Both the position numbers and the translations under genes were made by a program. From the NCBI GenBank assembly GCA_028554755.1, contig JAPTOF010000017.1, positions 1,364,001 through 1,428,000 of the forward strand: DNA of 64,000 nucleotides, read 5' to 3'. Source of the stretch: Cordia subcordata (Eukaryota; Streptophyta; Magnoliopsida; Boraginales; Cordiaceae). Shown piece after piece: positions 1-12,200 of the stretch. Each line of letters begins with the position of its first letter. Position 1 is the first letter of the stretch. The notes below the pieces were generated by a model. That model saw only the letters and a list, made by a program, of their open reading frames with translations, was not told the DNA's origin and made no database searches.

Positions 1-1666
1 AAAGACATTAATTTTAAGATATTTGAAATTTTAAACTAGTCATGGGTGGTCTTATTAATGACTGATTTGGCTTAAGTTTTAATTAAACTAGTGCACTTTT
101 ATCCGTACTCTGCATGAATTTATTTTTTGATACAAAATGTTAAATTAAGTTGAATTTATTTATTTTCAACAGCACAGGAAGAATTTAGTCACTAATATTC
201 TTGCTCTTCATGTATTTTTCTTGAATAGTAAATATTAAATTTATTAAAGTTTAATGTCTGAAATTTACAAATGAAAAGTACTTTAATGATTTTTAGCGTA
301 ATCAATTATTAATTAAATTTCTAAATTAAAACTAATAATATGTATGTCCATAATAAGGAATGAACCTTTGAAATTAGGAATGAATATTATTTTAAAAATT
401 ATTTAGTTATCAATTAAATTTTAAATTAAAACTAAGAATGTATATCCATATTAGATAATAAATGAATATTTTGGAATTTACAAATGATTTTTTTTTAAGA
501 ATTATTGATTGATTATCCAATTTTCAAATAAATATAATAATTTAATTATATCCACAAAGATAAAATTAATAAAAATAAAATAAATAATAAGTAATAAATT
601 ATTGTATAAGTTAATAATAAAATATTCATTTCCATATAAGCATTGGTATGACACTCTCAAAATGCTCAAAAAAAGTATTTTTTTAATAGTAAACATTAAA
701 ATTACTTGGATTTAGTCTTTTGAAACTCACAAATAAGTATTATTTTAAGAATTAATTGATTGAAAATTAAATTTCTAAGGCCAATAATATATATACATAA
801 TAGATGAGAAATAAACTATTTATATTACACAATTGAATTTTATCTTAAATATTAATTAATTGACCATTTAGTATTTTAATTAAAGCTAATAATGTATATT
901 CATAAAGATAAGAAATAATAGAAAGTGAAATAATAAATAATAGAATAATAATGTCATGTAAGAGCTGACATGGCATTTCCACAATGCTCAAAGATGGTAC
1001 TTTTACAATGCTAAACAGACTTATTTTTTGATAAAAAATGTTAAATTAAGTTGAATTTATTTATCTTTAATAGAGTGTGAAGAATTTAGTTCATGAATAT
1101 TCTATACTCTACATATATTTTTTAAACAATAAGTGTTAAATTTACTCAGGTATAATCTTTAAAATTCACAAATAAAAAATACTTTAAGACTTTTAACCAT
1201 TAATTAATTAGTAATTAAAATTTTAAATTAAAACTAATAACATATATCCATAATAAAAAATGAATCTTTTGAAATTCATGAATAAATATTATTTTAAATA
1301 ATTAATTAGTTGACAATTAAATTTCTAAATTAAAACTAAGAATATTTATGCATAATAGATAATAAGCGAACCTTTGGGATTCACAAATAAATTTAATTGA
1401 TTGATTATTGATTATTTAATTTTTTAATTAAAACTAATAATTTAATTATATCTAAAAAGATAGAAATAATAAAAGTAAAATAAATAATAAATAATAAAAT
1501 ATTTTATAAGAAAATAATTAAATATTTATTGTCATATAAACGCTGATATGACACTCTCATAATAATAAAAAACGTATTATTTAATAGTGAATGTTAAATT
1601 TACTTAGATTTAATCTTTTGAAACTCACAAATGAATATTAGATGATTGAAAATTACATTTCTAATG

Positions 1667-1702
<36 letters not shown>

Positions 1703-1890
1703 AAATCATTTTTTTAAAATTGACAAATGAATTTTATCTTAAGTATTAATTGATTGATCATTTAATATTTCAATTAAAGCTAATAACGTATATTCATAAA
1801 GATAAGAAAAATAGAAAGAAAAATAATAAAAGATAAAATAACTATGCCATGTACGCGCTGACATAACACTCTAAAAAATGCTCAAAAAAA
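1..1890. repeat. ~900-bp AT-rich tandem repeat, two diverged copies
   Basis: The first 1.9 kb is very AT-rich and repeats itself with an offset of about 900 bases. The text near 130-200 (TTAAATTAAGTTGAATTTAT) recurs near 1030-1100. The text near 640-690 (TATGACACTCTCA) recurs near 1545, and the block near 960-1000 (GCTGACATGGCA) recurs in altered form near 1855. A shorter internal period of about 320 bases is also visible, because the 'gctgacatgg' type block occurs near 630 and 965 as well. I see no coding potential. It could be part of a satellite-like array that continues to the left of the window. Confidence 0.7.
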
Positions 1891-1897
1891 GATAACT

Positions 1898-1949
<52 letters not shown>

Positions 1950-2264
1950 GATTAGTCACGGGTAATGTTAACTATTGCAAATTTGGACACTAATTTTTTC
2001 TTTTGGTCATAAATCTTGATTTCCCATATTAATTTTGTGACTAAAGTGATTATTTACTGTAGTGAGTGGTGCACACTCACGTCCAGAGGAAAAAGAAAAG
2101 AATAGAAATATGGTATTCACGAAAATACAGCGAGAACACTTCTAATTGATAAGTTTGATACTTGATCAAAGAAGGTGATTATAACATATGTAAGGCTCAC
2201 AGGACTATTGTGTTCATATTCAGCATAATCTATATTGCTTTTTGTTTGTTTTCCTATAGGTAGT

Positions 2265-2303
<39 letters not shown>
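1668..2303. repeat. TA and TG microsatellites
   Basis: Simple TA runs lie near 1671-1700, a compound (AT)n(GT)n near 1890-1946, and another TA run near 2267-2302. Between them and up to 2720 I see only unremarkable AT-rich intergenic DNA and no gene. Confidence 0.85.
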
Positions 2304-2307
<4 letters not shown>

Positions 2308-2720
2308 ATCTGTAGACTACTATACGAATATATATCATAACATTAGATTATGTATCGAAAAACTAGTATGAAATAAAAAGACATTTTCGATTTTCTCTTG
2401 TCTATCGCGTTGCTTCCCGTGTGTAGTAGCACAGTTTTACTGTGAGATTGCAGCCATTCACATCCAACAAACCGTAATTAATTAACTCGTTCCTAAATAA
2501 AGAAAACGTGTTCTTCCAAAAACCGTGTGCAAACACACAGATACGAACACCCGTTGACATCAAAGTGTCACTACTGCTACTCCCTGCTACTGCAGTTAAA
2601 TGCGGACGAACGACTCTTTGTACGAAAATTCCAACCGATTTCTCTTATAGTAATTAATGTAATATAATAATAAACATTTAATGGTAATAAATTTTTGTAT
2701 TATCTTATTATAATTAATTA

Positions 2721-3154
2721 TGATAGGGGCCAGGCCCATCCGACTCGCTCTCTCAGGTCATGGGATCCTCCCCGACTCGAAGATAGCCCAGGATCACTGC
2801 CCACGCGACTCAGAATTCGGTGGAATTGAATCCGAGTATCTTGAGATATGCTTTAAGTCGGCGGAGATGTTAGACTCCTATATACCAATTCAATTATATT
2901 AGTCTACCCAAATAAGCTCAACAAGGTCAATTCCCACCCAAATTCTTCACTCATTAACATACAAATATCTTCGTTGTTGGATTTCAGATCCATCACTGAT
3001 TTAAGTGATAGAGTACCTTGGTCTTTGGACATCCGAATCACTTTGGTTGACACCACACTTGTGTCTCTTTTATCTTTTTTTCTCCTCTTCTTGTAGGCAC
3101 GCAGCGACTTGAACATCCAGGAATCGGGATTCGGAAGAACTACCAACATTATCA
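2721..3154. mobile_element. Solo LTR (434 bp), Ty3/gypsy-like
   Basis: A GC-richer island starts TGATAGG and ends ATTATCA, so the ends form the short inverted repeat TGATA/TATCA. It is flanked by a perfect 5-bp direct repeat AATTA (2716-2720 and 3155-3159), as expected for LTR-element integration. The interior contains an 'ACTGATTTAAGTG...GAGT' passage like that found in many plant Tat-type gypsy LTRs. There is no internal region or second LTR, so it is a solo LTR. The short open frames in it are not genes. Confidence 0.7.
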
Positions 3155-3159
3155 AATTA

Positions 3160-5100
3160 TATAAATACTACAAATAGGATTAAATCTTCTAATGACGTAA
3201 TAATAATATGAGATGATCTAATTCTCAAATCAAACGGGTAGTTCAAATAAATGCCGTTCCATTCTTTTTCCACTGCTAAGCTTTTCAAATTAACAAAGTT
3301 TTCTCGATTCTACTATCCTTATTGTGTTATTTTAGTCAAATAAGTGTTTATTTTTTAGGGGGCAAAAGTTATTTGGATCCTAACTTATTATCTCAACTAA
3401 ATTCTTATATTTGTAGAATTTTCTTGAAGTCTCTAAGATTTAACCTAATTTTGTTAGTTTATTTTAAAACGAAAGGGAGGTAATTTTCAGGACTCAACTT
3501 GATTCAGTGTGCAACTAAAGATCCAACTTCAAAATTACTAATGAAATGGCTCAAATTTATGAAGTTAATGGAGTGCAAACACCTCCCTTTTATAAGCTGG
3601 AGCTTTTGGGACTACGTGAATAGAAAATTACAAAGATTTGTTTTGTAAAGTAAAATCTAAATTATTAATACCTGCATTTCTAATTTTTTCTTGGCAAGTA
3701 TAAAAAAGCTCATATATATTTGAAATTCAAAAAATATAAAATGACTATGAATTTCAATCATAAAAACTAAAAAATTTATACAGAATCAAAACAAAAAATT
3801 AAATAAAATTACAACAAAATGAGATATTAGCTTATTGTGATTTTATTAGTATTTTATTTTAAAGTTTAAAAGGCATAGTTAATTTATATTTTTCAAATTT
3901 TAAGTATGTACAAATTTCTTTATTCACCAAAAAAAATATAGAATGACATATGTCAATAACTTACTCTTGTCGAATTTAAGATTTTTTATAATTATTCGTA
4001 TTTGATATTTTAAAAAAATATAACGTAAGATTTAGAATTGAAAAAAAAGCCACTTAAAATTTAAAAGAATAGAAATACCATGGAAGCCAAAAATAACACC
4101 ATTAGTTAATGGTATGTAAAATTTCGCATTTTCATAAGTTTAAGTCCTTTTGTTGAAGATTTTGAAGTTTAAGCTTTCAATTCCATATTTGACAAAGTTC
4201 AAGTCCTAAAATTATCTTTTTTCTCCTATCGTTAAAGGTTTGAAATTTAATTCTATATTATACCATCTTTAGAATCTAAGATAACTATTTTTCCTTATTT
4301 CAATGGTAAAATTTTTTTCCTTGCAAAACGTCAAAAATGCTCACTGAATTTCTAGTGATTTTACATAATTATAGACAAGAATGTGCAAAATGTAAGACCT
4401 ATAAGAAATACAAAAATCTAGTTAGAATAATACAAGCATAGGTTGCATAGGTTGCAAATTATACCATACACCCTCATTATGGTACATTAAAAAATTCATG
4501 GGGCATTGCCTAATAAATCTTATAATTTATTCAATAGGTCAGGGGTTAAAATATATAATTTATTATTATTATTATTATTATTTTAAAACTCCCACCCTAT
4601 GAGATTGAACCCACTACCTCACATTTAGGAAATATAAGTATCAACCGCTTAAATTATCTCGTAATCTCAAATACACAATTTATTATATATATGAACAATT
4701 TTTTTTTCTTGTAGGTGCTAATTAAATTAATTTTCAAACTAAAAATATTCTTAGAAATACACACATTCTGAACAAAATTTTATATTAGTAGATCCGTGTC
4801 ATTTCAAGAATGACATCTTCAAATTTACTTTTTTTTTTCTTTGACTGGAAGTCTTAAAGTTACTGGCATCTCACACGCACACAGTGTGAACATAAGAAAG
4901 TTTTTAACTTTCACTTAAAGCGAAGGGATTATTGCTTCAAAGATTAAATCTCGGCGGTAGGAAATTTTCTCCGGGCACCACAAAACTATTACAATATCAA
5001 TGACCAAAACGAGTTGCGTTGATTAAAATGAGGAGGACGACTATTTAATTTAATTAGGCCATGCACATAATACATTAAATTAAGTATACATGTTAATATT
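3160..5100. other. AT-rich intergenic DNA without recognisable genes
   Basis: I see no coding exon, RNA gene or complete mobile element here. Short poly-A/T tracts, a TTA microsatellite near 4560-4582 and one possible SINE fragment (listed separately) are the only notable items. Confidence 0.6.
4590..4672 (-). mobile_element. Possible SINE fragment (tRNA-like boxes)
   Basis: Read on the minus strand, the stretch has an A-box-like segment (AATTTAAGCGGTTGATAC) followed about 30 bases later by a B-box-like GTGGGTTCAATCTC. This spacing and order is that of tRNA-derived SINE heads. No tail or target duplication is clear, so this is a weak call. Confidence 0.3.
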
Positions 5101-5119
5101 ACCTCCATATCATATATAA

Positions 5120-5870
5120 TTAAAGACCGGTCACTTTGGTCTTAATTATAGTTTCATTTTTTTTAAACGGAAAAATCTTACAACGACCATTATTCCACAG
5201 ACGTATTTTACATCATTCCCGCCTTAATATTACCTTCGTATCATATATAAATACCGCTCACTCATTGCAAAAGAATTTTCAATTTGAGGTGGAAAATTTA
5301 TGCATAAAAAACACTTGTTTCAAATTTTGAGATGTAAAATTCCGTTTCTAATTGAATCGGAAAATTTTATACTTCAAATTCCATCTCAAATATGTATTAA
5401 TTTATTAAAAAATATTATTTAAATTTTCCGTGAAATTTCCGTCTCAAATTGAGACAAAAAATTTCTGTCTCAATTTTTTCATCTCAAATCCACCAATTTT
5501 TAGTAGTGACTTTTTTTGTTTTTGTTTTAGCGACAAAAAAAATTTAGTTGATAGAGCCCGACTATCAAAATACTTAGCAAACTTTAGGTGCACAACACAT
5601 CTCCTATGCTGTTTATTAGTTAAATCGATGATACTCAACTCAAGACAAGAAATTAAATTTAAACTTAAATCATGAGTTGTATATATATTCAATTCTTACC
5701 GCTAGACATCCCAGGGTGCAAATACCACTGACTTTGTTCTCATCCTAGTTATAGTTTCATTTTCTGTTTGTTTTGTTAAAAAAAGTAGTTAACTTGAAAA
5801 ATCGTACATCATTATCATCATTATTCAACACACGTTATCTTAACATCATTCCCGCCTTCATTTAGAAAAA
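5120..5870. repeat. Direct duplication in the kinase gene's upstream region
   Basis: Two similar segments lie about 620 bases apart, near 5125-5235 and 5738-5860. Both contain 'ATAGTTTCATTTT', then 'CATTATTC(C/A)ACA', then 'CATCATTCCCGCCTT' in the same order. The first copy is followed by TATATAAATA near 5244. The copies flank the CACTA-like insertion at 5259-5508. It looks like a local duplication of promoter-proximal DNA. Confidence 0.5.
5259..5508. mobile_element. CACTA-like non-autonomous element (candidate)
   Basis: The right end, read on the minus strand, begins CACTACTAAAAATTGG, a typical CACTA-type terminus. The left end begins CACTCATTGCAAAAG, a poorer match. Sub-terminal sequence is inverted: TTTGAGGTGGAAAA on the left corresponds to ATTTGAGATGAAAAA from the right. 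The expected 3-bp target duplication is not clean. About 250 bp, non-coding. Confidence 0.4.
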
Positions 5871-6057
5871 TCGAACCACCCAACCCAAGGCCTCTTTTCT
5901 TTATTGTTGTTTACTCACGTGTCGACATCCTTCTATTGTATATTCGTCCATATATTAGGGGTCTCTGTCTATGTATATATTATATACACACACATACATA
6001 TATTGAAGTAGATTAGAGATATATATATATACACACACATACACCAGCAGGTGGTGC

Positions 6058-6066
6058 ATGAGTTAA
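6058..6066 (+). promoter_or_regulatory. Two-codon upstream ORF (Met-Ser-stop)
   Basis: An ATG at 6058 is followed by AGT and TAA, 69 bases before the presumed start codon of the receptor kinase. It matters only if transcription starts upstream of 6058. The TATA-like run TATATATTATATACA near 5975-5990 makes that plausible. Minimal upstream ORFs can lower translation of the main frame; here this is inference. Confidence 0.35.
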
Positions 6067-6135
6067 CCGGAAACACGGCAGCGCCGAACAACCACTTGAA
6101 AAAGAGAAGCCATCGAGAAGTGTTTGATTACCAAG

Positions 6136-6244
6136 ATGGCGTCAAGTTTCAAGAAGAGCACAAGTCTTATTGTTTATGTGCTGGTGATTTTGAATTCTTT
6201 GTTGGGTTTCAGTTCTTACGCTCAACTTTTGCCTCAGCAAGAAG
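6136..6244 (+). CDS. Receptor kinase exon 1: signal peptide
   Basis: Encodes MASSFKKST followed by a hydrophobic stretch ([15 protein letters not shown]) and a likely cleavage site after SSYA, then QLLPQQE. It is a classical secretory signal. The exon ends in phase 1 at a GTAAAT donor and is separated from exon 2 by a 3.8-kb intron loaded with transposon debris. Confidence 0.9.
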
Positions 6245-9200
6245 GTAAATTTAATTTATAACATGCATTTTACACAAATTTTTTTTTTCAGTTTTCACGG
6301 ATTTTAATGTCTTCTATGCATAAACACGACACGAAGATAACTGTATTCTCCCTCATTTTACTTTATTTTCTTTGTGCTTTGGCTTTATTTGGTTCTCTGT
6401 ACATATAGTAGTAAGCAGTTTCATATATGGGATTATACTTTTTTTTTTCTTTTAGTTTGATTGGACCAAAAATGAATATATTTGTACGATTCTAGCGACT
6501 TTAACCATTAAAATGCATGCTGCGTCTGATCTTTAGGCAATGATATTCCATATTAAAAGGAAATTAGAAAATGTTATTGTCACAGACCCAATTTGTTAAT
6601 TAGTATATTATTGATATGAGTTTTTCTTTTCTTTTTTCGGTGGAAATAAAGTCAACAACTTTATACAATAATTCGAGAAGATGTTTCACTTTGATGTCCT
6701 ACTCAATCAAATTGATACTAAGTTATTATTGGGCTTATCATTCTATTATTTATCTATTTGTTTCTTTTTGCTGCATTATTGATCGAATGAAGGGGCCCAA
6801 TTATGAAGTGTATGATTTGGAGACGTTATCCACATGCATGCATTTCCTTAATTTTGTAAAGTATGACAAGTTGTTATATGCCTAAAGTCATCTGCTCCTT
6901 TTTAGTTTAGTGGTGAACTTTTTCTAATTTGCTTTGGTTTATTCTGAACGTCAAATCATTGACATGGTCAATTCATTGTTGATTAGTGATTTAATTAATT
7001 GTGTGATATTTTTTACGATACAATTTTGGAGCAATTTTTAAGTGAATATTACGAGTTCTAATAATAATTTAAATTACTTGACCCAAAAAAATAATAATAA
7101 TTTAAATTAATTAATTTGAACTAATAAAGGTCCAGAATAATTATTGTTAAGCATATAATCTTAGTTTTGCTGGTGAATTCGAGATTTTGAATGTATTAGT
7201 TTATAAGTATGAACGTGTAGAATTAATGCTAATAATTTAAGACTGTAAATTCTTCTAAAATATCATAAACATTTTATAAGTACATTTGATTCTAATACTT
7301 CTTTACTTATATGTCAATTACTTATAGACATAAAAAATTACTTATAAGCTAACTTAAGGATATGTTTGGATTGGCTTTTTTTTTAGAAAAAAACATTTTT
7401 TTCCCAAAAAAAGTTATATTAAATTTGTAATAACTATTTGATTTGGCTTTCAAAAAAGTTGAAACTTTGAAAAAAGCTCAAATACAGCTTTTTTTAGAAG
7501 TTAGAATTTTCAGCTTCTCCAAAAAAACTATTTTTCAAAAGTTGCTAAAAAAACGCTTTTAAAAAAAAGTTAATCCAAACAAGCTTTAGAAAGAGCAAAG
7601 CGGGGTTAAATATTGACTGACTGTCTACTGTACAGTATGTGAACATGTATGACACTATGGTTGAAACTAAAATAGCATCTTGTCAATTTCCATTCGCTGT
7701 CTTTGGAATTTTCAAAACATTATTTAAATGGTATTATGCAATTGATGCTTTGACAGTTTGATTATTTGTTCTGGTCAATATCAGCTCAATTGGTTGTTAA
7801 TATGATTACTTTTCTTTATCTTTCTTTTTTTTTTTTTGGTCGGTCAATCTGAGGTCATCAAGATTGCATGAAAGGTTGTTGAAGGGTTTTTTTTTTCTCT
7901 TTATTCTCTCTTTTTGAAACTTTATATTCGTTTTTCTCAGAATTTGATCCCAGTTCATCACACGTGAGAACGACCTTATCCGACCCTAGAAATTAGGTCC
8001 GGGGAATGATCACAATGAGAATGCACAGTGTGGGGTTCATAATTTAACTTGAGCATTGATGACTAAACTTGCGTGCTATTGGGTTGAGAGGGGTATGTGA
8101 TTTTAGTGGCATAGAATGAAGAATAGTGATGTCAATGGGGCGGGATAAAGGCGGGGTTTAAAAACCCTTATTCCGTACTTGGTATTTTTTCACCTATCCC
8201 TATATTTGTACCGGGGTTTTTTCCCAACTACTATCCCTGTCCCTGCCGGTGTTTTTTACACACTGTCCCTATCTATGGGACACCTGTCAACAAAAGTTAA
8301 ACAGGTGGTAGCATCAGGACGAAACACCCATTTGTTAAGCTCCTATTTATCAAATGAAATCCCTACTTTTTAATTAGATAAAAATAAATAAAAAACAACA
8401 TAAATCATGCACCAAACCTTAACACATTAAATTCAAACTCTAATACTTAAAGTTCAACATAATTTTACAACAATAACACATTAAATCCAAACTCACTCCA
8501 AATCATAATTATTACAAATAACATATAATATATATACATACATATATCTATGTGTATATGTAGATATATGTATATATATATATGTATGTATATTTATATA
8601 TATACCAGGGCAGGGTTGGGCGGGGTCACCCAACCTCGACCCCGCCTAGCCTCGGCACCGGAGCACAAAGAAAAAACCCTATCCCGCCTGACCCAGGTGT
8701 TTTTTCGCAAAAACCCTGCCCCTACGCCACCGGTGCCCCTGTGAGGCGAGGCGAGGCGGGACGGGGTACCATTAACATCCCTAATGAAGAAAGAATGTTA
8801 TTTTATATAGGAGGTATAACTATTAAGAAGTGAATTATGATTGTAATTTTACAGGTATGGATGAAAAGATTTATAGCGTGTTTGGAATAGTCTTATTTTA
8901 AATCTGAAATCTGATAAGTATGTTATCTGATAAGTGTCTTTTAAGAAATAAGTGTTTGATATAATAAGGCTGTTTGCTTTGTAAGCTCAAATGTTATTAT
9001 AAGTTACTTGATAATAATGTTATCAATTTTGAGTCATTGTATTTTAATTTTATAATTAAATAATAAATTATAAAATTTAAATATTAATTAAAATTTATTT
9101 TTATTTAAAAATTTTAAATTTTTGAAATTTTAATTTTTAATATTTAATTTTTAATATTTTTATATTTATTTTTTTAGTTTTTAAATTTTAATTTTTTAAT

Positions 9201-12200
9201 TTTAAATTCTAAATTTAAAATTTTTTAATCTCTAATTTTATATTTTAATTTTTAGTACTATATTTTTAAATTTTTGTAAATTTTTATTTTTAATTATTTT
9301 CTAAATGATAAGATATAAGTACTATAAACCTAACTTATTTTTTTTAACTACAAATAAGCCATCTTATGAAAAGTATCTTATAAATATTTTATAATAAGAT
9401 GATAACTAATAATTATTTTCACATAAATTATCAAATAAAATAAGTGTTTTAAAATAAGATCCAAACAAATACAACATTACTTGTGTGCTTTTTGGTCCTG
9501 GATTGGCGCTGAGAAAAGCGACTATTTTCAACCCAAAATAAAAATTTATATATATATATATATATATATATCAGTTATACTTGTATTATGAAATTCATTT
9601 CATTCATAAATGAATTCTGTGAGGTTTTTTATTTCGAAGTGAATTCTAGTGTTTAAAAATGTAAACCAGTTTTAAGTCAAATTTGTCATTTGTAAATATA
9701 AATTGCGTTTGGAGCATGCGTAAAATTGGAATTAATATATGTATTTTACTTAATCCACCTTAATGCACGTTTATTTAATAAAATCTTGGTTGTTTTACAT
9801 TAAGCAATGAGTCATGCTTTCAGCAACTAGGTGTGATATACTGTTCCTCTGATATTTTCAACAAGAAACTACTTAGATTTTAGTTGCCCGATCATTTCTG
9901 TATGTTGACACCTACCAGGTGTATATTGTTGATTGTATGTTGTTGTTGTACTTAAAACAGAAGTGTACTTATCTATATGTTTCTTCTTGTTAGTAGGAGA
10001 GTGTGTATGTGTGAGTGTTTTTTTTTTTTTTTTTTGTTAGTCATGCTTTTAACTCTGATTTGGTTTCCATTTCATAGTTCAAGTTCTTCGAACTATATCA
10101 TCGAAGCTCCAAATCAAATATTGGAACGTTACTGAAAGGTCTTGCAGCCAGGAAGCAGATTTTAACACGACTATTGAAGGTGACAAAAGATTTAGCAGTG
10201 TAAAATGTGACTGCTCATTCAATAGCAACTCTGTGTGCCATGTCACAAACATGTAAGCTCATATTCTTTTTTATTCATTGTCTTGTCCTGGTAATTTACC
10301 TCCATTGCTTGTGTGATGCATCACTTGTTTTCGAAATATCACTATTTTGTACGTGTATTTCTAAAGTAAAGACATGGAGCACTACTCTGTAACCAAGTTT
10401 AAGACTATATTGACTTCATGAGCAGGTTTGTTGGTTTCATATATAGTAGACACTGCAAGTGCGAAGATATTTGATGATTAAGTTTCCTATTTTCTTCGAC
10501 CATTTTTCTTTTTCATCCTTCTTTTTTAGCGTAATCAGTGTTGTTCAACCATTTCAAGATCAAATCGCGAAATGGTAGCACTTGTATCCTGCAGAAGACT
10601 TAAGTCAACTGGAATGAGATTCCTAAAAATTTCAATTAGTTTTGTATGTTGCTTCTCATATGCTCTGGAAGTTTAGTGCCAATTCAAAATAGTGAATACT
10701 TGCTAACAAGGTGTTGCTTTGAATAAGACAAGAATCTAAATTTTAAAGATGACATCCTATTTATTCTTATCTCAATTTGAAGCTTGAATTACTGATGACT
10801 TCTGTTTTGGGTGCTACAGCCTGCTGAAGGGCCTCAACTTGAATGGAGTCATACCCGTAGAATTCGCAAACCTTACTCATCTTAAAGAACTGTAAGTGAC
10901 TACTTTTACTACAAAAATGTAGTTCTGATTTTACTTTATTGAGTCTTAAGAAACAGTTTAACAGAAGTCATTTGATTACTTCACAGAATAACGGGCATCG
11001 GCGAATAGTCTAATTATCGCCTTTACAATTTTGATCAACCTGCTTTTGTTTGTTAAGTGCAGCAGAATAACATTCTGCAGCAACTACACGGAATGTTCAA
11101 TTATGCTTTATGCTATTGATTTGGCCACTTTGGAAAATTAGATTGTGATATTAATGCAGGAATCATAAATAAATAAGCATAATGAAAATTTTCTCTGACA
11201 GGAATAAAACAGGAAGATCCAATTAGGAAGTATACAAAATACAATCTCCATTGAGGAACAAAACTATAGATGAAAGGAGCTTATCTCCTATTTACTTTCA
11301 GATGAAGCAGAAGAGTTAGTGATACATTTTGTTATTGCAGAGATCTAACTCGGAATTATCTTAATGGACCGATTCCTACGATTTTAAGTCAGCTTCCACT
11401 GACTATCTTGTGAGTATTTATTTCCAAATTTCTGCCATTTCAAATTTTATTTAGTTTACTTTAACGTTTGGGACATATTTAAACAATCCTTTACTACAGG
11501 GGACTTTTGGGGAACAGGATAAGTGGTACAATTCCAAAAGAAATAGGTGACATCATTACTCTGGAAGAGTTGTAAGTGAGAAATTACTATAAAATAGTGT
11601 TTGATGGGTGCTTTTCATGTTATGTACAGTATATGGAGTAAACTCTTAAACCATGCAGGGTTTTGGAAGATAATCAGCTTGGAGGGCCTCTCCCAGAAAA
11701 CCTAGGAAGTTTGAGTCGATTGAGGAGATTGTAAGACCACTTGGCCATTTTTGACGTTGTATCTGATAATCAATTGCTTTTCACAATATTCCTTGGATAT
11801 TGCTGCATTATTTTTTGTTTGTTGAACATGTGCTTCTTCTGAGAATACGTTTGAGTCTTTTATTATGCATCATAATTTTCAGGAAAATTAATTACCATAT
11901 CTTGGCACCAACCAAATAATAGTTATATCATTGACTCTCTAAAGTGTGTTGATAATGATTGTTAATGTTGATGTCTGAATTGATTTCCTTTTCCCTTTGG
12001 ATCATTATATTGACTGTTGTTTCTTACGCTCTAGTTGGAAGTCAGCTTACATTTATCCTAGAGTATTACTCAGTTTTTAAACATATTCCATGTCCTTCCA
12101 ACAACTTTGCAGAACACCTGTTTTACGGTTTGGTATGTCAAAAAGTAATGTGTAGAGAGAAAAGTACATTAAACATCAGATAGCATTTTTTGTGCTTTAT

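Larger units (their letters stand above)
6245..10077 (+). other. Intron 1 of the receptor kinase (3833 bp), MITE-rich
   Basis: Begins GTAAAT and ends TTCATAG after a poly-T tract (about 10018-10036). It holds three separate non-autonomous elements, listed below at 7358-7585, 8124-8783 and 8875-9473. No open frame in it resembles a protein family. Confidence 0.8.

Noticed and set aside
8550..8833. Two overlapping frames of 64 and 83 codons
   Set aside because: They fall in a hAT-like non-autonomous element and a TA microsatellite.
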